Notes: generated by a model from the sequence alone, not told the origin. DNA of 64,000 bases from Oceanicola sp. (GCA_017792405.1 CP051231.1:3480062-3544061), one strand, 5' to 3'. Shown: positions 55,361 to 64,000, numbered from the stretch's first letter. Made by a program: numbers and translations.

Positions 55361-55374
55361 TTGATCTGGGTCAA
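55361..55374. promoter_or_regulatory. FNR/FnrL-like box overlapping the LysR stop codon
   Basis: TTGAT-CTGG-GTCAA is identical in sequence to the box between fnrL and hemN. It covers the stop codon of the LysR gene (55371-55373) and is 279 bp before ccoG. Whether it works at this distance is unknown. About 290 bp of gene-poor sequence lie between LysR and ccoG. Confidence 0.6.
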
Positions 55375-56252
55375 TCGGCGGAGCTTTTTTGCGCCCTCAG
55401 CCACTTTTTCAACTTGGCCGCCGGCGGGCGGAGGGGGCCGGGGCGCGTGACGATGTGGTAGCCCTCATTCATTGTGTCGCGGCTGAAGAGCACCTTCAAA
55501 GTCCCCGCCGCGATATCTTCCTCGATCAGCGCCCGCGTCGTCGCCGCCAGCCCCTCGCCCCGCCGGGCTGCTTCGAGCACGAAGTTGCCGGGCAAATGGC
55601 TGTGCAGCCGTGCGCGCGCCTCAGTCACCCCGTGGCTTGCAAGCCAGTCATCCACCTCGTTGGTGCCCAATTCCTGTAGCCAAGGCAGGTCGAGAAGATC
55701 CTGCGGTTCGGCAATCTTGCGACCTTCGACCAGTTCGGGCGCGGCAACGATCACATATTCCGACGGCACAAGGAGTTCGGTTTCCACGCCCGGCCAGTTT
55801 CCCGCGCCGTGGCGAATGGCAATATCCACTCCGCCCGGGGTGAGTGGCACGAGGTGCGGCGATGGATTGAGCATCAGTTCCACCTCGGGGAAGCGCTGGC
55901 GAAACCCGGCGAGCCGCGGCATGAGCCAGTAGGCGGCAAACATCGGCGTGGTCGTGATCTGCACCGGTCGGCCCTCGCCCTGCCCGGTGATCCGCGCGAC
56001 CGCATCCCCGATCAGTGCAAAGCCGCCGCTGACCGCTGCGCCAAGCTCTTCCCCGGCATCCGTAAGCTGCACTGACCGGCCCCTGCGCTCGACCAACGCC
56101 ACGCCAAGATGCGCCTCAAGGGCCCGGATCTGCTGGCTGATCGCCGCGTGCGTCACGCCCAACGCCGCCCCGGCGGCGGTGACAGAGCCAGCCTCCGCCA
56201 AGGCGGCAAAGGCTCGAAGCATGGCTGGGGGCGGGAGGTCTCTGAGCGGCAT
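55371..56252 (-). CDS. LysR-family transcriptional regulator (GcvA/AmpR-like)
   Basis: The 293-residue protein has an N-terminal winged helix (AFAALAEAGSVTAAGAALGVTHAAISQQIRALE) and a periplasmic-binding-like effector domain (VQITTTPMFAAYWLMPRLAGFRQ, GVDIAIRHGAGNWPG). The GcvA-like type often acts on a divergent gene. A 42-residue frame at 56351 and zinT lie on the other side, but neither is an obvious target. Stop codon sits in an FNR box. Confidence 0.92.
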   Translation of the reverse strand: MPLRDLPPPAMLRAFAALAEAGSVTAAGAALGVTHAAISQQIRALEAHLGVALVERRGRSVQLTDAGEELGAAVSGGFALIGDAVARITGQGEGRPVQITTTPMFAAYWLMPRLAGFRQRFPEVELMLNPSPHLVPLTPGGVDIAIRHGAGNWPGVETELLVPSEYVIVAAPELVEGRKIAEPQDLLDLPWLQELGTNEVDDWLASHGVTEARARLHSHLPGNFVLEAARRGEGLAATTRALIEEDIAAGTLKVLFSRDTMNEGYHIVTRPGPLRPPAAKLKKWLRAQKSSAD

Positions 56253-56350
56253 CTGTAAGGATATCTAACATATGACTTTCTATTAAGCTCGCCTGAAGTG
56301 CCAATAGGGTCAATAACGGTGGGACAACCGGCGCAGAAAGGAGGCGCGAT

Positions 56351-56479
56351 ATGTTCAACATTCTTTCAAGGGCCTTCTTCACGGCCACCCGGACTGGCGA
56401 GAGCCCCAAGGCGTGTGCCCGTCCCACCGCTCCCTGGCGGAAAATGCTCCCGCGGCTCACTGCGTTCCCCGACGTCTGA
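56351..56479 (+). CDS. Possible small protein, 42 residues
   Basis: ATG at 56351 is preceded by AAAGGAGG with good spacing; the frame ends at TGA 56477-56479. The sequence begins MFNILSRAFFTATRTGE and is basic, with one Trp-Arg-Lys stretch. It is read away from the LysR gene. The strong ribosome-binding site is the main support; no homology is known to me, so it may be spurious. Confidence 0.42.
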   Translation: MFNILSRAFFTATRTGESPKACARPTAPWRKMLPRLTAFPDV

Positions 56480-56590
56480 ATGTGAGCTGCACTGGCACGC
56501 AAGAGAGCTGCATCGGCGGAACGGTGCGGCTCTCTTCGCGTTTCCACGGGCCGGTTGCAGAGCGCCCGGGTCCTGCGGTATGCGGGATGC

Positions 56591-56608
56591 GTTATGTTAT
56601 AACATTAC
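56591..56608. promoter_or_regulatory. Zur box upstream of zinT
   Basis: GTTATGTTATAACATTAC is an 18-bp near-perfect palindrome (one mismatched pair), matching the alphaproteobacterial Zur pattern as I recall it. It ends 22 bp before the zinT start, so Zn-bound Zur would block transcription. Confidence 0.75.
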
Positions 56609-56630
56609 TAATCATCCCGAAGGACACACC

Positions 56631-57269
56631 ATGCAATTCAACCTCCTCGGCGCGGCGCTCGCCGGCCTCCTCCTCGCGGCCCCGGCCTGGTCGGAGACCA
56701 AACACGACCACGATCACAGCCATGATGCTGAGGCCGAGCAAATCTACAAAGGCTACTTTGAAGACAGCCAGATCGCCGATCGCCCGCTCTCCGACTGGGC
56801 TGGCGACTGGCAGTCGGTCTACCCGCTGCTCACCTCAGGCAAGCTCGACGCCGTGATGCAGCACAAGGCCGAAAACGGCGACAAGACCGCCGAAGAATAT
56901 CAGGCCTATTACGAGGTGGGATATGCCACCGATGTGGACCGGATCGTGATCGACGGTGACACCGTCACCTTCCACGGAGAGAACGGCCCGCTTCAGGCGC
57001 GCTATACTTACGACGGCTACGAGATCCTGAACTACGAAAAGGGCAATCGCGGCGTCCGGTTCGTCTTCGCCAAGACCGAAGGCGATGCCGGGGCGCCCGG
57101 CTTCTTCCAGTTCTCCGACCACAAGATCGCACCCGGCAAGGCCGATCACTACCACCTCTACTGGGGCGATGATCGGGCCGCTCTTCTCGAAGAGCTCACC
57201 AACTGGCCCACCTACTACCCCTCCTCGCTCTCTGCCGAGGACGTGGTGCACGCGATGACGGCACACTGA
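56631..57269 (+). CDS. zinT: Periplasmic zinc-binding protein ZinT
   Basis: The 212-residue secreted protein has a signal peptide (cleavage after PAWS). A His/Asp-rich metal loop (KHDHDHSHD) starts the mature protein, followed by the ZinT fold: QIYKGYFEDSQIADRPLSDWAGDWQSVYP, YDGYEILNYEKGNRGVRFVF and FSDHKIAPGKADHYHLYWGD with the conserved zinc histidines. It binds zinc for uptake by ZnuABC, which is not in the window. Start set by AAGGA. A Zur box sits upstream. Confidence 0.94.
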   Translation: MQFNLLGAALAGLLLAAPAWSETKHDHDHSHDAEAEQIYKGYFEDSQIADRPLSDWAGDWQSVYPLLTSGKLDAVMQHKAENGDKTAEEYQAYYEVGYATDVDRIVIDGDTVTFHGENGPLQARYTYDGYEILNYEKGNRGVRFVFAKTEGDAGAPGFFQFSDHKIAPGKADHYHLYWGDDRAALLEELTNWPTYYPSSLSAEDVVHAMTAH

Positions 57270-57286
57270 TCGCCGTAAAATCTAAA

Positions 57287-57314
57287 GGGCCGCCCCGATC
57301 TCCCGGGGCGGCCC
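57287..57314. terminator. Bidirectional terminator, zinT and ccoNOQP
   Basis: GGGCCGCCCCG (57287-57297) and CGGGGCGGCCC (57304-57314) form a perfect 11-bp stem with a 6-nt loop. The minus side is followed by TTTAGATTTT and the plus side by a T-rich run (TCTCTGTGTTGTT). It lies between the convergent stops. Confidence 0.85.
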
Positions 57315-57337
57315 TCTCTGTGTTGTTCCTGCGCGCC

Positions 57338-58225
57338 TTACTCCGCAGCCGCCTCGCCACCGCCAAGCCCGTGGACGTAGGCGGATACCGCGCGGATCTC
57401 GGCCTCGCTCAACCGGGTGTTCCAGTTGGGCATCACGCCAAAACGGGCGCTGCTCACCGAGTCCATCACATCGGCATAGCTGCTGCCGTAGAGCCAGATC
57501 GCGTCACTGAGGTTCGGCGCACCCTGCTCGCGGTCGCCCTCGGCGGCCTCGCCGTGGCAGGCGGCGCAATTGTCTTCGAACACGATCTTGCCGGCCTCCA
57601 CCTTCGAAGCATCTTGTGGCTCGCCGGAGAGTGACAGCACGTAGTTCACCACCTGCTCGATCTCCTCCGTCTCGAGCAGTTCGTCGGTGCCGAAGCGCGG
57701 CATTTCCGAGTAGCGGGCCTCACCATCGGGGTCATCCTCGTTGCGGATGCCGTGGGTCACGGTAAAGTGGATCGCCTCCATGTCGCCGCCCCAGAGCCAA
57801 TCGTCGTCGAGCAGGTTCGGGTAGCCCTTGGCCCCCGCCGCACCCGAGCCGTGGCACTGGGCGCACCAAGTCCGGAACACTGCGCCACCGGCATTCTGGG
57901 CAAAACTGGCGAGCTCCGGGTCGGTGCTGATCTGGTTCAGATCGGCCTCAACCAGCCGTTGCCGCATCCCCTCGTTGGCCGCGTCGAAACTGTCGATCTC
58001 GGCCTGCACTTCGGCGCGGGTCGAATACCCCAAAATCCCTTCCGTTGCGCCCTTCACGAGGGGCCACGCCGGATAGGCGATGGTGTAGCCGATGCCCCAG
58101 ACGATGGTGGCGTAGAAGGTCCAGAGCCACCAGCGCGGCATCGGGTTGTCGTATTCCTGAATCCCGTCCCAAGTGTGGCCGGTCGTCGGAATGTCCTTCT
58201 CAGGCGTCGTCGGTTTCTTGCTCAT
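57338..58225 (-). CDS. ccoP: cbb3 oxidase diheme subunit III
   Basis: The 295-residue membrane-anchored cytochrome c of cbb3 oxidase takes electrons from soluble cytochrome c. One helix (about residues 32-55) is followed by two cytochrome c domains with CAQCH and CAACH heme sites, and Met ligands in YSEMPRFG and FGVMPNWN. Starts inside the ccoQ stop (ATGA). Last gene of ccoNOQP. Confidence 0.97.
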   Translation of the reverse strand: MSKKPTTPEKDIPTTGHTWDGIQEYDNPMPRWWLWTFYATIVWGIGYTIAYPAWPLVKGATEGILGYSTRAEVQAEIDSFDAANEGMRQRLVEADLNQISTDPELASFAQNAGGAVFRTWCAQCHGSGAAGAKGYPNLLDDDWLWGGDMEAIHFTVTHGIRNEDDPDGEARYSEMPRFGTDELLETEEIEQVVNYVLSLSGEPQDASKVEAGKIVFEDNCAACHGEAAEGDREQGAPNLSDAIWLYGSSYADVMDSVSSARFGVMPNWNTRLSEAEIRAVSAYVHGLGGGEAAAE

Positions 58226-58413
58226 TGCTTCGCCTCCTCGAGGCCCTCGCCCGCAGGCGTCTTTTCGTTCCGGAAGATCAGGTTGGCACTCTCCTCATGG
58301 TCCTTCCGCGAGCCGGGCCGGAAGGCCCAGACCACGACACCAAGAAAGAAGACGAACATGGCGAGCAGCACCCAGCTGTCGGCCAGTTCACGCATCCACG
58401 AATAGGTATCCAT
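58222..58413 (-). CDS. ccoQ: cbb3 oxidase small subunit CcoQ
   Basis: The 63-residue single-helix protein ([20 protein letters not shown], then [16 protein letters not shown]) stabilises the cbb3 complex. It overlaps ccoP by 4 nt and lies 15 bp after ccoO. Confidence 0.95.
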   Translation of the reverse strand: MDTYSWMRELADSWVLLAMFVFFLGVVVWAFRPGSRKDHEESANLIFRNEKTPAGEGLEEAKQ

Positions 58414-58428
58414 TTCGCGCGCCCTCCC

Positions 58429-59157
58429 TTACCGGCTCTCGTCGGGCTGGAAGGTGGAAAAATCCACCATCGTCCCGAGCACCTGAAGATAAGCCACCAG
58501 CGCATCCATCTCGGTGAGTTGCGCCTGCCCGTCGAAGTTGCGCACCTGCGCAGAGTCGCCGTAGCGCTCGATCAGCCCGTCATAGTCACTGTCGGGGTCG
58601 GCCTGAGCGGCAAAGTCTGCCGCCGCCGCCTCCAGCATCTCGTCGGTGTAAGGAACGCCGACCATGCGGTGCGTGGCCATCAGCTCGCCCACGTGTTCGC
58701 CCTCGATAGGCCGGTCGAGCAGGTAGCCGTATTTCGGCATCACGCTCTCGGGCACCACGCTCTGCGGGTCGATCAGGTGATCCACGTGCCACTCGTCGGA
58801 GTAGCGCCCACCCACGCGGGCCAGATCCGGCCCGGTGCGTTTGGAGCCCCATTGGAACGGGTGGTCGTACTTGCTTTCCGCCGCAAGGGAGTAGTGGCCG
58901 TAGCGCTCCACCTCATCCCGCATCGGGCGGATCATCTGGCTATGGCACACATAGCAGCCCTCGCGGATGTAAATGTCGCGCCCGGTCAGCTCCAGCGGGC
59001 TATAAGGCCGCACCCCCTCCACATCCTCGATGGTGTTATCGAGGTAAAAGAGCGGGGCGATCTCTACGATGCCACCCACGGTGACAACGAGGAAGGAGCC
59101 CACCAGCAGCAGCGTAGCATTGGTTTCCAAAATCTTGTGCTTGTCGAGAAGTGCCAT
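58429..59157 (-). CDS. ccoO: cbb3 oxidase monoheme subunit II
   Basis: The 242-residue protein has one N-terminal helix and a cytochrome c domain with CYVCH in [15 protein letters not shown] and a Met ligand in VMPKYGYL. It passes electrons from CcoP to the CcoN core. Separated from ccoN by 14 bp. Confidence 0.97.
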   Translation of the reverse strand: MALLDKHKILETNATLLLVGSFLVVTVGGIVEIAPLFYLDNTIEDVEGVRPYSPLELTGRDIYIREGCYVCHSQMIRPMRDEVERYGHYSLAAESKYDHPFQWGSKRTGPDLARVGGRYSDEWHVDHLIDPQSVVPESVMPKYGYLLDRPIEGEHVGELMATHRMVGVPYTDEMLEAAAADFAAQADPDSDYDGLIERYGDSAQVRNFDGQAQLTEMDALVAYLQVLGTMVDFSTFQPDESR

Positions 59158-59171
59158 TGCTCCGGCCCTCC

Positions 59172-60785
59172 TTATTCAGCGGCGACGGCGGCGGCAGGGG
59201 CAGGCATGCGAGCCTCTCCCTTCCGCACCGTCATCCACAGGTTCCAGGCCATGATCAGCGCACCGGCAAGGTAGAGCACCCCGCCCAGAGCCCGGACCAC
59301 ATACATCGGGAATTTCGCGCTCACCGTGTCGGCGAAGGCATTCACCAGGAAGCCGTTGGCGTCCACTTCACGCCACATCAGGCCTTCCATGATCCCGGTC
59401 ACCCACATCGAGGAGGCGTAGAGAACGATCCCGATGGTCGCGAGCCAGAAGTGCCAGTTCACCGCAGGCAGGCTGTAGAGCTTGGCCCGGTTCCAGAGAC
59501 GCGGCACCAGGAAGTAGAGCGCGCCGAAGGTGATCATGCCGTTCCAGCCGAGTGCGCCGGAGTGCACGTGGCCGATGGTCCAGTCGGTGTAGTGGCTGAG
59601 CGAGTTGACCGCGCGGATCGACATCATCGGGCCCTCGAAGGTCGACATGCCGTAGAATCCGATGGAGACGATCATCATCCGGATGATCGGATCGGTGCGC
59701 AGCTTGTCCCATGCGCCCGAAAGCGTCATCAGACCGTTGATCATGCCACCCCAGCTGGGCATCCAGAGCACGATGGAAAACACCATGCCGAGGGTCGAGG
59801 CCCAGTCGGGCAGCGCGGTGTAGTTCAGGTGGTGCGGACCGGCCCAGATGTAGAGGAAGATCAGCGCCCAGAAGTGGATGATGCTGAGCTTGTAGGAGTA
59901 AACCGGACGCTCGGCCTGCTTGGGCACGAAGTAGTACATCATCCCCAGAAAGCCCGCAGTCAGGAAGAAGCCCACCGCGTTGTGGCCATACCACCATTGG
60001 GTCATGGCATCCTGCACACCGGCAAACACCTGCACCGACTTGGAGCCGAAGATGCTGACAGGGATGCTCAGATTGTTGACCACATGCAGCAGGGCCACGG
60101 TGACGATGAAGCTCAGGAAGAACCAGTTCGCCACGTAGATGTGCTTTTCTTTCCGGGTCATGATCGTGCCGAGGAACACGAACAGGTAGGCCACCCAGAC
60201 GAGCGTGAGCCAGAGGTCCACATACCACTCCGGCTCGGCGTATTCCTTGCTCTGCGTCGCGCCCAGCAGGTAACCGGTGGCGGCCAGAACGATGAACAGG
60301 TTGTAGCCCCAGAACACGAACCACGCGAGGTTGCCGCCCCACAGCCGCGCCGCACTGGTGCGCTGAACGATGTAGAAGCTCGTTGCGATCAGGGCATTGC
60401 CCCCGAAGGCGAAGATCACCGCCGAGGTGTGCAGCGGGCGCAGCCGCCCGAAGTTGCCGATGCCGTCACCAAGCAGGTGAAAGTTCAACTGCGGGAAGGC
60501 GAGCTGAAAGGCGATGAAAGTGCCGACCAGAAAGCCGACAACGCCCCAGAAGGCCGTGGCGACCACGCCGTAGCGCACCACCCCGTCCATGTAGCCCTCA
60601 GCGTTGACGGCAGGCGCCGGTTTTTCCTCCCAGGTGGTGCGTACCGCCCAGATGAACATCCCCGCCGCAACGGCGAAGATGATCAGAGCGTGCACCATAT
60701 AGGCCAAGTCGCGCGCATAGTTCGCAGCAATCGCCGCGAGCAACGCGATCAGGCCGAACAGCACGATCTTCACGTAGTCCCACAT
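59172..60785 (-). CDS. ccoN: cbb3 oxidase catalytic subunit I
   Basis: The 537-residue heme-copper oxidase core has twelve helices. Heme and CuB ligands are seen in [35 protein letters not shown] and [16 protein letters not shown], and the cross-linked Tyr region is [13 protein letters not shown]. It reduces oxygen to water at low oxygen. The start at [11 protein letters not shown] has AAGGGAAA upstream; a longer frame to 60818 is not homologous. An FNR box lies about 107 bp upstream. Confidence 0.97.
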   Translation of the reverse strand: MWDYVKIVLFGLIALLAAIAANYARDLAYMVHALIIFAVAAGMFIWAVRTTWEEKPAPAVNAEGYMDGVVRYGVVATAFWGVVGFLVGTFIAFQLAFPQLNFHLLGDGIGNFGRLRPLHTSAVIFAFGGNALIATSFYIVQRTSAARLWGGNLAWFVFWGYNLFIVLAATGYLLGATQSKEYAEPEWYVDLWLTLVWVAYLFVFLGTIMTRKEKHIYVANWFFLSFIVTVALLHVVNNLSIPVSIFGSKSVQVFAGVQDAMTQWWYGHNAVGFFLTAGFLGMMYYFVPKQAERPVYSYKLSIIHFWALIFLYIWAGPHHLNYTALPDWASTLGMVFSIVLWMPSWGGMINGLMTLSGAWDKLRTDPIIRMMIVSIGFYGMSTFEGPMMSIRAVNSLSHYTDWTIGHVHSGALGWNGMITFGALYFLVPRLWNRAKLYSLPAVNWHFWLATIGIVLYASSMWVTGIMEGLMWREVDANGFLVNAFADTVSAKFPMYVVRALGGVLYLAGALIMAWNLWMTVRKGEARMPAPAAAVAAE

Positions 60786-60885
60786 GACGTTTCCCTTCTT
60801 TGTCCTCACGCAGGCCACGGCGGGAATCCCCCCGGCACGGGCCTGCGAATTGAGGGCAAACTCTTCTGAAACGGGCGGTGCGTCC

Positions 60886-60899
60886 TTGATTCAGGTCAA
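60886..60899. promoter_or_regulatory. FNR/FnrL box between ccoN and the universal stress gene
   Basis: TTGAT-TCAG-GTCAA differs from consensus by one base. It is about 107 bp from ccoN and 90 bp from the stress-protein start, so one site may serve both divergent genes. Confidence 0.8.
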
Positions 60900-60981
60900 T
60901 TTCTGCGCGCGCCGTTTGCGGCACTCTCCAAGCAGCAACATGGCGGCCATGTCTGCCCTTCAGTCGCGTGAGGAAATGACG

Positions 60982-61836
60982 ATGATGGACCCGAAAACGA
61001 TACTCGCCCCCCTGCTCGAACCGCTCTCTGAGTGCGCACCGCATGCTCTGGCCCTCGGCCACGCCGAGGCGCTGGCCGATGCCTTCGAAGCGCATCTCGA
61101 GGTGATCGGGATCGGCTGCGACCGTACCCAGATCGGCTATTATTACGCAGGCGCCACCGCGGTCGTGCAGCAGGAAACCTACAACGAGGCCCGTGCGGCC
61201 GCCGAGCAGATCGAGGCCTCCGCGCGCGCGCACCTCAAAGCCTCTCCCCTGCGCTGGTCGGTCGAGAGTGCCGTGGGCCAGATGGGGGTCCTCGCGGGCC
61301 TGATCACCTCGCGCGCCCGCTTTGCCGATCTGGTGGTGATGCCCGCCCCCTACGGCAGCGGCAAAGGCCCGGAGTATGAGATCGCGTTGGAAGCCGCCCT
61401 GTTTGACAGCCACGCGCCAGTGATGGTCGTACCTGAAGCCGTGGCAGCGCCGGTGCGCCCGCGCCGCGCCGTGCTGGCCTGGAACCAGAGCCCCGAGGCG
61501 CTCGCCGCCATCCGCCGGGCCATGCCGCTGCTGGCCGGCTCCGATCTGGTGAACATCGCCATCATAGACCCGCCACGCCACGGCCCCGAACGCTCTGATC
61601 CGGGCGGCGCGCTGAGCCAGATGCTCACCCGCCACGGGTTGCGCTGCGAAATCTCGGTGCTGTCGCGCACCATGCCCAAAGTGTCAGACGTGCTCTCCCG
61701 CCATGTGGCGGACTTCGGGGCGGACATGCTGGTGATGGGCGCCTACGGCCACTCCCGCTTCCGCGAGGCGATCCTCGGCGGAGCCACTCGGGACGTCTTG
61801 GAAGAGCCGCCGGTGCCGGTGTTCATGGCGCGGTGA
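60982..61836 (+). CDS. Tandem universal stress protein
   Basis: The 284-residue protein has two Usp domains. The first (about 1-140) is degenerate. The second begins RRAVLAWNQSPEALAAIRRA and ends with the ATP-binding motif GAYGHSRFREAILGGATR. The start at 60982 has AGGA seven bases upstream; ATGs at 60976 and 60985 are alternatives. Divergent from ccoN with a shared FNR box, as is common for Usp genes near cbb3 operons. Confidence 0.88.
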   Translation: MMDPKTILAPLLEPLSECAPHALALGHAEALADAFEAHLEVIGIGCDRTQIGYYYAGATAVVQQETYNEARAAAEQIEASARAHLKASPLRWSVESAVGQMGVLAGLITSRARFADLVVMPAPYGSGKGPEYEIALEAALFDSHAPVMVVPEAVAAPVRPRRAVLAWNQSPEALAAIRRAMPLLAGSDLVNIAIIDPPRHGPERSDPGGALSQMLTRHGLRCEISVLSRTMPKVSDVLSRHVADFGADMLVMGAYGHSRFREAILGGATRDVLEEPPVPVFMAR

Positions 61837-61908
61837 ATCTCGTGCCCATTGCTAAGTTGAATCCTACCCTGCGACGTATCCGAGGGGTGGGAGACCTTAC
61901 CACCGGGC

Positions 61909-62658
61909 TCAGGCCATCAGCCCGCCGTCCGAATCGTCCCCGGTCTCGGCAAGCAGCGCATCGTAACTCGGCACCCGCACCCGGCGCTTGCCTTCGAGCG
62001 CGATGATCCCGTCCTTCTTCAGGGCCGAGACCTGGCGGCTCACAGTTTCAAGCGTCAGGCCAAGATAATCGGCCATCGCCTCGCGGGTGAGCGGCAGATC
62101 AAACACCATCTCGTCGCCCACCGGCCCGCCAAGGCCCAGCGAGGCATCCCGCCGCCCAATGATGGAGAGAAGGCTCGCAATCTTCTCCCGCGCTGTTTTC
62201 CGGCCAAGGATCAGCATCCACTCCCGCGCCGCATCCAGCTCGTCCAGCGTCATCTGCAAGAGCCGCTGGGCAACATGCGGAGTCGTCTCCATCAGGTGCT
62301 CAAACGGCTTCCGGCGGAAACAGCACATCGTCAGGTCGGTCACCGCCGTCACATCATAGGCCGCCTGCTCGCGGCCCGGACGGCCAACAAAATCCGACGG
62401 CAGCAGCAGGCCGACCATCTGCGTCCGCCCGTCTTCCATCGTCTGGCTCAGCGTGGCCACGCCGCTGACGATGGAGCCGACAAAATCCATGTGATCACCC
62501 GACCAGATCAGCGTCTGCCCCGGCTCGAAGCTGCGGTAATACTTGATCTCTTCCAGCCGCGCGAGCTCGTCATCATCACAACGGGCACACACCGCACGGT
62601 GGCGGATCGGGCAGGAGCCGCAGTCGTGTGACGTGAACTGGATGTCGAGGACGGCCAT
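61909..62658 (-). CDS. fnrL: Crp/Fnr-family oxygen regulator FnrL
   Basis: The 249-residue regulator has a candidate 4Fe-4S cluster set: Cys13, Cys16 and Cys24 (with Cys27) in CGSCPIRHRAVCARC and Cys113 in MCCF. A cyclic-nucleotide-like beta roll is followed by a DNA helix (REAMADYLGLTLETVSRQ) with the E-SR pattern that recognises TTGAT half-sites. The start is ATG 62658; an in-frame TTG at 62682 lies in the FNR box itself. Likely activates cco and hemN and controls itself. Confidence 0.95.
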   Translation of the reverse strand: MAVLDIQFTSHDCGSCPIRHRAVCARCDDDELARLEEIKYYRSFEPGQTLIWSGDHMDFVGSIVSGVATLSQTMEDGRTQMVGLLLPSDFVGRPGREQAAYDVTAVTDLTMCCFRRKPFEHLMETTPHVAQRLLQMTLDELDAAREWMLILGRKTAREKIASLLSIIGRRDASLGLGGPVGDEMVFDLPLTREAMADYLGLTLETVSRQVSALKKDGIIALEGKRRVRVPSYDALLAETGDDSDGGLMA

Positions 62659-62668
62659 TTTGTACCTG

Positions 62669-62682
62669 TTGATCTGGGTCAA
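62669..62682. promoter_or_regulatory. FNR/FnrL box between fnrL and hemN
   Basis: TTGAT-CTGG-GTCAA lies 11-24 bp before fnrL and about 36-49 bp before hemN. Its closeness to the fnrL start suits autorepression, and its distance from hemN suits activation. Confidence 0.8.
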
Positions 62683-62717
62683 GGCACCCCGGTGCCTCAG
62701 GGCCGTAATCTAGGCCA

Positions 62718-64000
62718 ATGGAAACCACCGCACAACTTGCCCGCCACGGCCTCTTTGACGCACGTGTGCCCCGCTACACCAGCTACCCAACCGCCCCGCA
62801 TTTCGCCGGGGGTGTGGATGGCACCCGCTTTACCGACTGGCTCCGTGCGATCCCCGAGAACGGTCAGATCTCGCTCTACATTCATGTGCCCTTCTGCCGC
62901 CGGCTCTGCTGGTTCTGCGCCTGCCGCACGCAGGGCACATCCTCCGCCGAGCCGGTGCGGGCCTATCTCGAGGTGCTGAAGACCGAAATCGCCATGCTGG
63001 GCCGTCACCTTGCGCCCGGCGTGCGACTGAGCCGGATGCATTGGGGCGGCGGCACGCCCACCCTGATGGACGCCGGGCAAATGGCAGAGTTGGCCGAGGC
63101 GGTCGAAACCGTGGTGCCGATGGCACCCGGCGCGGAGTTCTCGGTCGAAATCGATCCGAACGAGATAGACGAAGCCCGCCTCGATGCGCTGGCCGAGGCA
63201 GGCATGACCCGCGCCTCAATTGGCGTGCAAGACTTCGACCCCGAGATTCAAAAAGTCATAGGCCGCGACCAGAGCTATGAGCTGACCGCCCGCGCCGTCG
63301 AGATGATCCGCGCACGCGGGATCGAGAGCCTGAACGCCGATATCCTCTTCGGCCTGCCGCACCAGTCCGATGAGCGGATGGCCAGCTCAGTGCAAAAACT
63401 GCTCTCACTCTCGCCCGACCGGGTGGCGCTCTACGGCTACGCCCATGTGCCGTGGATGGCCAAGCGCCAGTCGCTCCTGCCGACCGATGCGCTGCCCACA
63501 CCGGAGCAACGTCTCGGGCTCTTCGAGACCGCCCGGCGCCTGTTCTGCTGGGATGGTTACGACGAAATCGGAATCGACCACTTCGCCCGCCCCGGCGATG
63601 GCCTTGCCCGTGCGCTGGCCGAGGGCCGGCTGCGCCGCAACTTCCAAGGCTACACCGATGATACCGCTACCGCGCTCGTCGGCCTCGGGGCCTCGTCGAT
63701 CTCGCGCTTCCCACAGGGCTACGCGCAAAACGCCTCCGCCACCTCTGCCTACATCCGCGATGTGCGCGAGGGCCGCTTCGCCACCGCGCGGGGCCATGTG
63801 TTCAGCAAGGATGATGTCTGGCGTGGCCGGATCATCGAGCAACTGATGTGCGATTTCCGCTGCGATATCGACCAGATCACCGCCGTGGGGGCACGCCCCG
63901 ATTGGGTGCGCAGCGTGCTCTCGGGCATCGCCGCCCGCTTCAGCGGGGTGGTCACCCAGTCCTCCACCGGCATCCAGATCCCGCCCGAGGCACGCCCGCT
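62718..64000 (+). CDS. hemN: Oxygen-independent coproporphyrinogen III oxidase (partial at right edge)
   Basis: 427 codons are present; the last 20-30 are probably beyond the edge. This radical SAM enzyme converts coproporphyrinogen III to protoporphyrinogen IX without oxygen. The cluster motif CRRLCWFCAC (Cys60, Cys64, Cys67) is complete, and the family start VPRYTSYPTAPHF and HWGGGTPTLM are seen. Divergent from fnrL with a shared FNR box, a standard Rhodobacterales arrangement. Start at ATG 62718 with a weak ribosome-binding site. Confidence 0.96.
   Translation, partial: METTAQLARHGLFDARVPRYTSYPTAPHFAGGVDGTRFTDWLRAIPENGQISLYIHVPFCRRLCWFCACRTQGTSSAEPVRAYLEVLKTEIAMLGRHLAPGVRLSRMHWGGGTPTLMDAGQMAELAEAVETVVPMAPGAEFSVEIDPNEIDEARLDALAEAGMTRASIGVQDFDPEIQKVIGRDQSYELTARAVEMIRARGIESLNADILFGLPHQSDERMASSVQKLLSLSPDRVALYGYAHVPWMAKRQSLLPTDALPTPEQRLGLFETARRLFCWDGYDEIGIDHFARPGDGLARALAEGRLRRNFQGYTDDTATALVGLGASSISRFPQGYAQNASATSAYIRDVREGRFATARGHVFSKDDVWRGRIIEQLMCDFRCDIDQITAVGARPDWVRSVLSGIAARFSGVVTQSSTGIQIPPEARP

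Noticed and set aside
55193..55450. Frame starting MHFGPDPSKE with a purine-rich leader, between ccoG and LysR
   Set aside because: Runs into the LysR gene on the opposite strand and its second half is Pro/Gly/Ala noise; not enough to call a gene.
59151..60869. 572-codon open frame antisense to ccoN
   Set aside because: Composition is a mirror of the conserved ccoN gene; no motifs.
62659..62682. N-terminal extension of FnrL from a TTG
   Set aside because: The TTG lies in the FNR box and the ATG at 62658 has its own AGG leader.

Overview
The window looks like a chromosomal segment of a marine Rhodobacterales bacterium (Roseobacter-type alphaproteobacterium). It has high GC. It carries a DddL-type DMSP lyase gene, an FnrL regulator next to hemN and a complete cbb3 oxidase set (ccoNOQP plus ccoGHIS), and an alphaproteobacterial serC leader ahead of serC-serA. 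Short Shine-Dalgarno-led genes are often joined by 1-4 nt ATGA/GTGA overlaps. Most of the segment is housekeeping. I see no rRNA, tRNA, CRISPR array, transposase or prophage.

Layout. 1-11.6 kb: a ribbon-helix-helix antitoxin-like gene cut by the left edge, dapE, a coupled trio (Hint-domain protein, GNAT acetyltransferase, small membrane protein), envelope proteins, a rhodanese, a cation exchanger, dapD and a LOG-family protein. 11.6-13.9 kb: an accessory patch with a long inverted repeat, one AT-richer orphan gene, dddL and a 52-residue gene. 14-22 kb: a lipoprotein with a possible Cys-His-Asp site, a lipid kinase/phosphoesterase pair, a YceI-OmpA fusion, a small c-type cytochrome-like protein, rlmN, an IalB-like protein and a class 3 asparaginase. 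22-28 kb: serine metabolism (serB; leader-serC-serA), an LDH-like dehydrogenase and a PPP phosphatase. 28-30 kb: glnK-amtB. 30-34 kb: PBP1A and mlaA-mlaC. 34-37.5 kb: a type I secretion ATPase and its adaptor. 37.8-45.8 kb: murJ, glnD, an LppC lipoprotein, rsmI, yraN, gshB. 45.8-50.8 kb: an SDR, an RsmC-like methyltransferase, clpS, a HAD hydrolase and a DD-carboxypeptidase with a SPOR domain. 50.8-64 kb: the microaerobic respiration block: ccoS, ccoI, ccoH, ccoG, a LysR regulator, zinT with a Zur box, ccoP, ccoQ, ccoO, ccoN, a tandem universal stress protein, fnrL and the start of hemN.

How it works together. FnrL has a cysteine set suited to an Fe-S cluster. Four sites matching TTGAT-N4-ATCAA sit at ccoG, at the end of the LysR gene, between ccoN and the stress-protein gene, and between fnrL and hemN. 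The last 13 kb therefore reads as one oxygen-controlled regulon making a high-affinity oxidase, its copper loading and maturation factors, and oxygen-independent heme synthesis. GlnD, GlnK and AmtB form an ammonium-sensing set. PBP1A, the DD-carboxypeptidase, MurJ and LppC handle peptidoglycan, and MlaA/MlaC handle outer-membrane lipid asymmetry.

I did not find a convincing wholly new system. The better leads are the Hint/choice-of-anchor-L trio, the leaderless antitoxin with an operator-like palindrome, the orphan gene beside the inverted repeat, the phased GTGCAT repeats behind dddL, enzymes with altered catalytic residues (the LDH-like protein and the SDR), and the unexplained FNR box in the LysR stop codon.
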